Source: Candidatus Thalassarchaeaceae archaeon (lineage in GTDB: Archaea; Thermoplasmatota; Poseidoniia; Poseidoniales; Thalassarchaeaceae). Taken from it: a stretch of 5,614 bases of DNA. The DNA is taken from assembly GCA_013330385.1 (NCBI GenBank), contig DUIL01000018.1:1-5614 (forward strand), read 5' to 3'. Each line of letters starts with the position of its first letter. Within the stretch, counting starts at the first letter, position 1. A program made the position numbers and the translations under genes. The notes under the pieces were generated by a model that did not search any database, was not told where the DNA came from, and was given only the letters and a program-made list of their open reading frames with translations. Of this stretch, positions 1 through 5,036 are shown in pieces.

Positions 1-2474
1 AATCTATCAAGAAGATGTGTTGCAAGATTTTCATCAACACTTGGTATGGAAATTAGAAGGTCCCTTGCAGCGACTCTTTCACTCCCTCTGTCTTGTAATT
101 CCTTAGCTCCAGCAGCTGCTTGCATAACTGGGTCTGTCCACAATTCAGGTCTACCTGATTCCAAACGTTCGCGAGCATTCGAACTTAATCCATCCAACAT
201 AGATTCTTCTCTTCTTGAGGCCACGACGAGGAATCTAGCAGTTTCAGTACCATCCTTTGTTGTTACAACTGGAATGCCGAAGTCAAGAGATAGAGTTGTT
301 AGAGCACCCATTAATGCGTGAGGGTGAACCCTTGTAGATCTGAACAACCCCTCTCCTTCGATAAGAATTAGAGAACGAGGTGCCGCTCCAACAATTCTTG
401 AAGCCTGCTCAAGGAGTCTACCATCAACCAATGAATCCACAAAGTCACGTACAGTCTTCCGCTCGACTAGAATTCTTTCACCGATACGGAAATCACCAGT
501 AAGTAAACGGTCTATTTTCACATCTGCCCCCATCGCCTTTAATCGGGCCACTACTGCGCTGTTTAGTTCTCTATCATCAGCAGTAATTGTTGCCCCTGGG
601 ACATCAGGAAGTGTGGATTCATCTAGTTCAGTTAAATTCTGTGTAATTGAAAGCGGTGACTCAGAAACATTGGTTTTCGTTTCGATTTCGGGTTCTTCAA
701 AATCTTTTGATTCCGCTGTCCTTTTCGAGTCCGCGAAAAGTTCGAGCCCAGTCTGCCCCCTAGGTCTGAATGTAGAAGGTGGTAATTTTGGGATTACTCC
801 TGCCTCTGTTTTTTCTTCTACAATTTCTTCAGCTGCTAGTTCAGGCCGGTGTATTTCTCGAATTTCTTTGACAAATTCAACCGCAGAACAAACGCCCCCT
901 TCTCTTTCTACAACAAATGCATCCAAATTGGATAGATCGTGATGGGTTCTTCGAGTCAACTTCCGGCGAACTTTCGAAACCGACCTATGCATATATTCCT
1001 CTCTTCTGAGAGCTGCGGCACGTGCTCCTTCGTCTCTAGTGTCTTCTGCGATTAAAACTACAACATCTCCATCCCGGTGTCGACCGGTTCGTCCTCTACG
1101 CTGGATATTGCGGATTTCACTTGAGACTGGTTCGTAGAAGATAACTAAGTCAGCAGCAGGAATGTCTAGTCCTTCCTCACCTACGCTTGTAGCAATTAGG
1201 ACATTTCCTTCTCCATTACGGAATTTCTCAATTCTCTCAACTTGTTGCTTTGGAGTTAGACCTTTGGCCGAACCTCTTTTACTCTGTCCTATGAATTGGA
1301 TTGGGTTCACTCCCTTTAGCCCATCAAGGACTTTTTCTAGAGCCCCTACTGTATCACGATAAGTAGCGAAAACAATGATGCGGGATTCTGAATTTCGACG
1401 CAATCTTTCACGCACTAAACGGCGTACTGCACTAACTTTTGTATGTACTTCGGACATTTCATCTAGGCTCTTTCTTAGACTTTGTATTCGTGGGTCTCTG
1501 AGTAGATTGCGAGTATTCTTTTTCCCTGATCCATCTCCTATTTCCTTACGATCAAGAAATTCTTTAGCCGCCGCAATTCCTTGACATAGCAGGTGGTTGA
1601 TTAGGTGATGTAGACTCATTGCAAGAGCTATCTGACTCATTGAAGAGTATGCACTTGCTTCACCTCGATTTATTGCCATATTCGCTCTATCCATGGCATT
1701 AGCCAATCCTGAATGAGTAACCGGTCCACTCATTACATATCTACCAAGTCTTCTTTCTCTGTCGACTATACCTTCCTGCCATCGTACAAACGGCTCGGCC
1801 AATTCACGGATTTCGATAGGTACTCTAACTCTCAATTCTTCAATATCTAGAGAGGCTAGATGTTCAGATAACATTGGTTCTGTAGATGAACGAATATGAA
1901 TTCTCTCAACTGCTAATCGTTTACAAATTTCATCTACTTTGTCAAAGCTAGAACCAGGGCTAGCGGTCATTCCTAGAATGAGTGGCTTGCTAGCCAAACT
2001 CAAGTATAGGTCTGCGACTTGCGCCTCTCCTCTTTCACCCGTAGTGTGGTGTGCTTCATCAACAACTAGAATGCAACAATCACGCAGATCTAAGACACCT
2101 CTATTGACATCGTTGCGAACGACTTGCGGAGTTGAGACAATTAGACGGCTTGAACCCCAAAGTGATTGTCGTTTTTCAACAGATACAGCGCCACTCATTG
2201 AAAGCGGTTCAATTTCAGAACCAGCAAAAACGCGCCCAAAGTCATCCATGTGTTGTTTCACTAAGGCTACAGTAGGTGCCAGCATCAATGCCCAGCCCTC
2301 TGAATCGCGGAGCATTTCAGCGATTGCCATCCAAGCAACTGCAGTCTTACCCGCTGCAGTTGGGAGAACAAGTAGAGAAGAGCCAGATAGAGCCTCATCG
2401 ACGGCTTCTAATTGATACGCTCGAGCCTCAATAAGCCCATTTTCGAGGTACTCATGTCGAAGAATGGCCTTCAT
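1..2474 (-). CDS. hef: Hef-like SF2 helicase / ERCC4-family nuclease (3' end beyond window)
   Basis: The minus strand is open without a stop from the ATG at 2474 to the left edge (824 codons, C-terminus missing). The protein reads as Hef, the archaeal FANCM/XPF relative that unwinds and cleaves stalled or branched replication forks. Helicase motifs in order: Q21 region, Walker A LPTAAGKT (37-44), Ia APTVALVKQ (66-74), Ib STPQVV (114-119), DEAH box VVDEAHH (137-143), TASPG (170-174), a helical insert (about 215-345) as in Hef, IV IIVFATYRDT (366-375), V IATSVGEEGLDIP (427-439), VI QRRGRTGR (458-465). A charged, low-complexity linker (about 540-625) leads to the ERCC4 domain (629-755) with DDRE (633-636), GDF (660-662) and VERKTVRDF (670-678), so both active sites look intact. 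Residues 797-824 resemble the start of the (HhH)2 DNA-binding region. An in-frame TGA lies 18 bases upstream of the ATG; a GTG at 2480 is the only alternative start. No Shine-Dalgarno is visible, which suggests a leaderless transcript. Confidence 0.93.
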   Translation of the reverse strand, partial: MKAILRHEYLENGLIEARAYQLEAVDEALSGSSLLVLPTAAGKTAVAWMAIAEMLRDSEGWALMLAPTVALVKQHMDDFGRVFAGSEIEPLSMSGAVSVEKRQSLWGSSRLIVSTPQVVRNDVNRGVLDLRDCCILVVDEAHHTTGERGEAQVADLYLSLASKPLILGMTASPGSSFDKVDEICKRLAVERIHIRSSTEPMLSEHLASLDIEELRVRVPIEIRELAEPFVRWQEGIVDRERRLGRYVMSGPVTHSGLANAMDRANMAINRGEASAYSSMSQIALAMSLHHLINHLLCQGIAAAKEFLDRKEIGDGSGKKNTRNLLRDPRIQSLRKSLDEMSEVHTKVSAVRRLVRERLRRNSESRIIVFATYRDTVGALEKVLDGLKGVNPIQFIGQSKRGSAKGLTPKQQVERIEKFRNGEGNVLIATSVGEEGLDIPAADLVIFYEPVSSEIRNIQRRGRTGRHRDGDVVVLIAEDTRDEGARAAALRREEYMHRSVSKVRRKLTRRTHHDLSNLDAFVVEREGGVCSAVEFVKEIREIHRPELAAEEIVEEKTEAGVIPKLPPSTFRPRGQTGLELFADSKRTAESKDFEEPEIETKTNVSESPLSITQNLTELDESTLPDVPGATITADDRELNSAVVARLKAMGADVKIDRLLTGDFRIGERILVERKTVRDFVDSLVDGRLLEQASRIVGAAPRSLILIEGEGLFRSTRVHPHALMGALTTLSLDFGIPVVTTKDGTETARFLVVASRREESMLDGLSSNARERLESGRPELWTDPVMQAAAGAKELQDRGSERVAARDLLISIPSVDENLATHLLDR

Positions 2475-2499
2475 GGACACTGAGGTACATAGTCAGGGT

Positions 2500-2507
2500 T
2501 CTAAATC
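2500..2507 (-). promoter_or_regulatory. Possible TATA-like box for hef
   Basis: On the minus strand this reads GATTTAGA, centred about 29 bases before the hef ATG. That is roughly the archaeal TATA-to-start distance, so transcription could begin at or near the A of the start codon, in keeping with the missing Shine-Dalgarno. The match to the archaeal TATA consensus is weak and the call rests mainly on position. Confidence 0.3.
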
Positions 2508-2533
2508 GTTGCACTGCCCCGCCTCTTCAGTTA

Positions 2534-2548
2534 CACCCCATAGGGGTG
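2534..2548. repeat. Perfect 15-base inverted repeat (6-bp arms, 3-base spacer)
   Basis: CACCCC, ATA, GGGGTG form a perfect inverted repeat about 60-75 bases upstream of the hef start. It could be a protein-binding palindrome between the divergent promoters or a hairpin in an RNA. The right arm can instead pair with CACC at 2555-2558 (GGTG, loop CAAATC, CACC). Function unknown. Confidence 0.5.
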
Positions 2549-2570
2549 CAAATCCACCTTGCCCGATTCG

Positions 2571-2578
2571 TTCATATA
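2571..2578 (+). promoter_or_regulatory. Possible TATA-like box for the rpl3 operon
   Basis: TTCATATA is the most TATA-like string far enough upstream of rpl3 to allow a structured leader. A start about 25 bases downstream, near 2600, would give a 5' leader of roughly 165-170 bases. A competing AT-rich site is GTTAAACA at 2637-2644, which would put the start near 2668. No B-recognition element is clear at either, so the choice is uncertain. Confidence 0.25.
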
Positions 2579-2584
2579 GGGTAT

Positions 2585-2615
2585 GGAGGTCGCAAGCCTC
2601 GCTCACTACGTGAGG
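2585..2615 (+). repeat. Overlapping alternative hairpins in the rpl3 upstream region
   Basis: CCTC at 2597-2600 can pair with GAGG at 2586-2589 or with GAGG at 2612-2615. The second arrangement encloses, and is exclusive with, a neat CTCAC-TAC-GTGAG hairpin at 2602-2614. Whether this is transcribed depends on which promoter is used. No function can be assigned. Confidence 0.35.
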
Positions 2616-2666
2616 TACCAGACACCATAGGGCTCTGTTAAACAACCCAGAACACTGAACCCAATC

Positions 2667-2710
2667 GGGAACAGGCGTTCGGTGTCACGGTTCCTCCCTA
2701 ACGTGTAGGG
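2667..2710 (+). repeat. Two tandem hairpins in the rpl3 leader
   Basis: The first hairpin pairs GGGAAC (2667-2672) with GTTCCT (2690-2695), ending in one G-U pair, around a 17-base loop. The second starts at the next base: CCCTA (2696-2700), loop ACGTG, TAGGG (2706-2710). They abut each other and the larger stem at 2712-2746, as in a packed RNA domain. Neither is followed by a T-run, so they do not look like terminators. Confidence 0.4.
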
Positions 2711-2711
2711 C

Positions 2712-2757
2712 CCGGTTCGAATCCGCTTTGGCGGCAAACTAACCGGTAAATTACTGG
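2712..2757 (+). promoter_or_regulatory. Candidate switching leader structure at the rpl3 ribosome binding site
   Basis: Form A pairs CCGGTT (2712-2717) with AACCGG (2741-2746), six perfect pairs. It encloses an inner CCGC-TTTG-GCGG hairpin (2723-2734) and leaves the Shine-Dalgarno at 2756-2760 free. Form B pairs CCGGT (2743-2747) with ACTGG (2753-2757), including one G-U pair, around AAATT, and covers the first two bases of the Shine-Dalgarno. Both forms use 2743-2746, so they exclude each other. Such an arrangement could let a ribosomal protein or ligand control translation of the operon. This was found by eye; no folding energy or covariation supports it, and no binding partner can be named. 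Confidence 0.35.
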
Positions 2758-2760
2758 AGG
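2756..2760 (+). promoter_or_regulatory. Ribosome binding site of rpl3
   Basis: GGAGG ends 8 bases before the ATG at 2769, a strong Shine-Dalgarno that fixes the start of uL3. Its first two bases lie in the right arm of the small inverted repeat at 2743-2757. Confidence 0.85.
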
Positions 2761-2768
2761 ACAAGCAA

Positions 2769-3845
2769 ATGGCCGATCGACACAACCCCCGCCGAGGTAG
2801 CATGGGCTTTAGCCCTCGAAAGAGGGCTGTACGACCGTATGGAAGAATTACATCGTGGCCCGAGACTGAATCTTCTGAAATCAGAGTTCAGGGTTTTGCT
2901 GGATGGAAAGCCGGAATGACTCATGTCCTCATGGTTGATACTAATCCATACTCCACTTCAGCCGGCCAGGAAGTCAGAAAGGCTGCTACTGTTGTTGAAG
3001 TCCCTCCAATGAAGGTCTTGGCTGTACGTGGTTATCACATGACTCCTTACGGTATGCAAACTGTAGGAGAAGTCTGGGCAGAAACTACAGCTTCTCCTGA
3101 TGGTCTAATGCCTCGCTTCGCTAACCAAACTCGTGGAGAGAGGGATGCTGAAGAAGGTCGCAAGCCGGCTATGCGAGGTGGTCGAATACCTCGCCGAGAT
3201 GGCGAAGTTAATTCAGAAGCATTTGAAGCATTATCTAACTCCAATCTTTGTGAAGTACGTCTAATCGTCTCCACTCAACCAACTCTCGTAAAGAGCGTTC
3301 CTTCCAAGACTCCTGAGATCATGGAAGTAGGACTTGTCGGTGGCGATAATTCTGCTAAACTAGAATGGGCAAAGGAACGCCTTGGCGGAGATATTGGTGT
3401 AGACGACGTCTACCAATCTGGTCAGGAAATTGACGTTGTTGGAATTACTAAGGGCAAGGGCTGGCAAGGTGTTATCAAGCGATTCGGTGTCAAGTTGCTA
3501 TCTCACAAAAACAGCAAGCGTCGCCGACAAATAGGAAACATGGGTGACTTCGGAACAGGCTATGTCAGGAAGACTATTCGTCAAGCAGGTCAAATGGGAT
3601 ACCACCAGCGAACAGAACTCAACAAGCGTGTCCTTCGTATATCAAATTCAGAGGAGTCAGATGTAACTCCAGCAGGAGGCTTCCTTCACTATGGTGAAGT
3701 CTCCAATCCTTACATGATTATCCAAGGTAGCCTACCGGGTCCAGCCAAGCGCCTTCTGCGCTTCAGAGACGCGGTTCGCCCTAAGTCTAGTACTCATGAG
3801 GTTCAGTTGACCTACGTCAGTACCTCGAGTAAGCAGGGAGTGTGA
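2769..3845 (+). CDS. rpl3: Large-subunit ribosomal protein uL3
   Basis: A 358-residue protein of the archaeal/eukaryotic uL3 family, which binds 23S rRNA early in 50S assembly and sends a long loop toward the peptidyl transferase centre. Family signatures: PRRGSMGFSPRKRA (7-20), SWPE (29-32), GFAGWKAGMTHVLMVD (42-57), VVEVPPMKVLAVRGY (75-89), KGKGWQGVIKRFGVK (228-242) and AGQMGYHQRTELNKR (273-287). The length is typical of archaea. Residues about 107-150 are rich in Arg, Gly and Glu and look less conserved. The central-extension tip (256-264) reads GNMGDFGTG, where archaeal and eukaryotic homologues usually carry Trp-His-Pro-Ala. The start is set by the Shine-Dalgarno and by agreement with the family N-terminus. 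It is first in the cluster, with rpl4 beginning 4 bases after its stop. Confidence 0.97.
   Translation: MADRHNPRRGSMGFSPRKRAVRPYGRITSWPETESSEIRVQGFAGWKAGMTHVLMVDTNPYSTSAGQEVRKAATVVEVPPMKVLAVRGYHMTPYGMQTVGEVWAETTASPDGLMPRFANQTRGERDAEEGRKPAMRGGRIPRRDGEVNSEAFEALSNSNLCEVRLIVSTQPTLVKSVPSKTPEIMEVGLVGGDNSAKLEWAKERLGGDIGVDDVYQSGQEIDVVGITKGKGWQGVIKRFGVKLLSHKNSKRRRQIGNMGDFGTGYVRKTIRQAGQMGYHQRTELNKRVLRISNSEESDVTPAGGFLHYGEVSNPYMIIQGSLPGPAKRLLRFRDAVRPKSSTHEVQLTYVSTSSKQGV
3836..3840 (+). promoter_or_regulatory. Ribosome binding site of rpl4 inside the end of rpl3
   Basis: GGGAG lies in the last codons of rpl3 and ends 9 bases before the rpl4 ATG, so translation of the two genes is probably coupled. The bases TGTGAT that follow partly extend the match to the 16S rRNA 3' end. 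Confidence 0.7.
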
Positions 3846-3849
3846 TTAA

Positions 3850-4728
3850 ATGAAGACAAAGTCCTACAATTTGGTCAACACAGTAGAACAAGAAGAGATG
3901 GACGCAGGTCTTCTCGCCGAGTACTACACTGTAGCCATCAAAGATGGTAAGGCAGTTACCCTTCCTGATGTATTCGATTCAGAGGTTAGAGAGGATCTAA
4001 TCCGCCGAGCAGTTCTTGCATCTCGCGCCAACCGCCGCCAGGCATATGGTCATCGAGAACACGATGGTAAGCGAGCCCCCCAACCTGGAATGAAACATTC
4101 AGTTGAATGGTGGGGTAAGGGTCGAGGTGTATCTCGAATTATGCGTAAGACTGGTCAGCGTACCGGTGCTCAAAACCCTCACACACGAGGTGGTCGTCGA
4201 GCTCACGGCCCTATGGTTGCCAAGGACTGGTCACAGAAGATTAACAGTAAGGAAAACTCCCTTGCTCGTAATTCTGCTATTGCCGCTACTGCCGATTCAG
4301 AAATTGTCGCAGCCCGCGGTCATCGATTTGACGAAAATCTACGATTCCCAATTATCATTGATGGATATATCGAGTCTCGCGATGAGGGCGATGAAAAGTA
4401 CGACATCGAGTCTATGCCCCTTCAGTATTCAACACGCAAGTTCGTTGCTATGATGGAAGGCCTAGGACTTGGTTCTGATTTAGTCCGCGCTCGAGATGGA
4501 CGAACCATTCGTGCTGGTAAGGGCACAATGCGTGGTCGAAAATACCGCTCTCCAAAGAGTATTCTTCTCGTAGTTGCACAGACTGATGGTCTTGCTAAGG
4601 CTGCTAGAAATGTCCCAGGTGTGGATGTTGTCGCAGCCAAGGATCTCTCTGCTGAGGATTTGGCACCAGGTGGCGACGCAGGTCGTCTTACTGTTTGGAC
4701 CAAGGCTGCAATAGGAGCGATGGAGTGA
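3850..4728 (+). CDS. rpl4: Large-subunit ribosomal protein uL4
   Basis: A 292-residue archaeal-type uL4 (eukaryotic RPL4 side of the family), a 23S rRNA-binding protein whose long loop lines the polypeptide exit tunnel. Recognisable segments: LPDVFDSEVREDLIRRAVLASRA (38-60, the globular-domain start), WWGKGRGVSRIMR (87-99) and TRGGRRAHGP (112-121) in the tunnel loop, KDWSQKINSKE (125-135), RNSAIAATAD (140-149) and RGRKYRSPKSILLVV (228-242). It is longer than many archaeal homologues: residues about 11-36 form an extra N-terminal stretch before the usual LPDVF region, and residues 177-189 are acidic. The ATG at 3850 is preferred because of its well-placed Shine-Dalgarno; Met17 would shorten the extension but has no comparable site. 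In E. coli uL4 represses its own S10 operon; whether this archaeal protein does so is unknown. Confidence 0.96.
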   Translation: MKTKSYNLVNTVEQEEMDAGLLAEYYTVAIKDGKAVTLPDVFDSEVREDLIRRAVLASRANRRQAYGHREHDGKRAPQPGMKHSVEWWGKGRGVSRIMRKTGQRTGAQNPHTRGGRRAHGPMVAKDWSQKINSKENSLARNSAIAATADSEIVAARGHRFDENLRFPIIIDGYIESRDEGDEKYDIESMPLQYSTRKFVAMMEGLGLGSDLVRARDGRTIRAGKGTMRGRKYRSPKSILLVVAQTDGLAKAARNVPGVDVVAAKDLSAEDLAPGGDAGRLTVWTKAAIGAME

Positions 4729-4730
4729 TT
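4722..4730 (+). promoter_or_regulatory. Ribosome binding site of rpl23 overlapping the end of rpl4
   Basis: GGAGTGATT spans the last codons and stop of rpl4 and resembles the full anti-Shine-Dalgarno complement GGAGGTGAT with one base missing. GGAG (4722-4725) ends 8 bases before the ATG at 4734. This favours 4734 over an in-frame ATG at 4695 inside rpl4. Confidence 0.7.
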
Positions 4731-4733
4731 TTC

Positions 4734-5024
4734 ATGATTGATCCGTACAGCGTAATTAAGATGCCTTGGATTACTGAGAAGACCCTTGAGGCACGTCGTG
4801 TTGCCGATGCAGAAGGTGTCTACCGAGAGAACAACAATCGTATCGAATTCATAGTTCGCCGAGAGTCAACTAAGGCTCAGATTAAGGCGGCTGTTGAGGA
4901 ACTTCTAGACGTTCAAGTTGCTAAGGTCAACACTAGAATTACGATTACTGGCAAGCACGCATCCGTGCGTCTTGCTGAGGGTTATGATGCGGAGGATGCA
5001 GCGCTCAAACTCGGAGCGTTCTGA
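4734..5024 (+). CDS. rpl23: Large-subunit ribosomal protein uL23
   Basis: A 96-residue uL23, the small protein beside the polypeptide exit tunnel that serves as docking site for nascent-chain factors such as the signal recognition particle. Signatures: DPYSVIKMPWITEKT (3-17), NNRIEFIVRR (33-42), a helix with TKAQIKAAVEELLDVQVAKVN (46-66, the usual KxxIKxAVExLFxVKVxxVN pattern) and the archaeal C-terminus EGYDAEDAALKLGAF (82-96). The length is close to the archaeal norm. The reading frame extends upstream to an ATG at 4695, but those 13 extra residues overlap rpl4, match no family N-terminus and lack a suitable ribosome site. The gene starts 5 bases after the rpl4 stop and ends 12 bases before rpl2, as expected inside one operon. 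Confidence 0.96.
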   Translation: MIDPYSVIKMPWITEKTLEARRVADAEGVYRENNNRIEFIVRRESTKAQIKAAVEELLDVQVAKVNTRITITGKHASVRLAEGYDAEDAALKLGAF

Positions 5025-5025
5025 T

Positions 5026-5033
5026 GAGGTGAT
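5026..5033 (+). promoter_or_regulatory. Extended ribosome binding site of rpl2
   Basis: GAGGTGAT is an eight-base match to the complement of the archaeal 16S rRNA 3' end (AUCACCUC). The GAGG core ends 7 bases before the ATG at 5037. It is the longest Shine-Dalgarno match in the window. Confidence 0.85.
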
Positions 5034-5036
5034 ATT

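Larger units (their letters stand above)
2475..2768. other. Divergent intergenic region between hef and rpl3
   Basis: These 294 bases separate two divergently transcribed units. I find no open reading frame with a ribosome binding site and no complete tRNA or rRNA. The region must hold the promoters of both units. It is rich in short inverted repeats: 2534-2548, 2585-2615, 2667-2695, 2696-2710, 2712-2746 and 2743-2757. Those nearest rpl3 would be transcribed as its 5' leader. An 11-base string identical to the common tRNA T-arm (B box) lies at 2714-2724, but no tRNA can be folded around it. Confidence 0.8.

Noticed and set aside
46..2415. Plus-strand open frames at 46-321, 613-942, 1162-1362, 1375-1584 and 1939-2415
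   Set aside because: All are antisense to hef, whose motifs are unmistakable; the plus-strand translations are Ser/Pro-rich and match nothing known.
2583..2630. Leader peptide ORF (15 codons, MEVASLAHYVRYQTP)
   Set aside because: There is no ribosome binding site, no run of regulatory codons, and the frame is short enough to arise by chance.
2644..2663. Direct repeat AACCCA at 2644-2649 and 2658-2663
   Set aside because: Two six-base copies are too short to distinguish from chance; no third copy continues the spacing.
2640..2736. Complete tRNA gene (for example Asp, from GTGTCACGG at 2682-2690, or His, from GTG at 2703-2705)
   Set aside because: The anticodon stems do not pair, the spacing from anticodon to T-loop is wrong, two T-stem pairs are missing, and no 5' acceptor strand matches the 3' end.
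2585..2736. 5S rRNA on the minus strand
   Set aside because: CCGAAC occurs, but the bases after it do not follow the conserved 5S pattern and the 5' and 3' ends do not pair as helix I.
4695..4733. Longer N-terminus for uL23 from the ATG at 4695
   Set aside because: It lies inside rpl4, lacks a suitable Shine-Dalgarno, and adds residues foreign to the family; the ATG at 4734 fits both the family start and its ribosome site.
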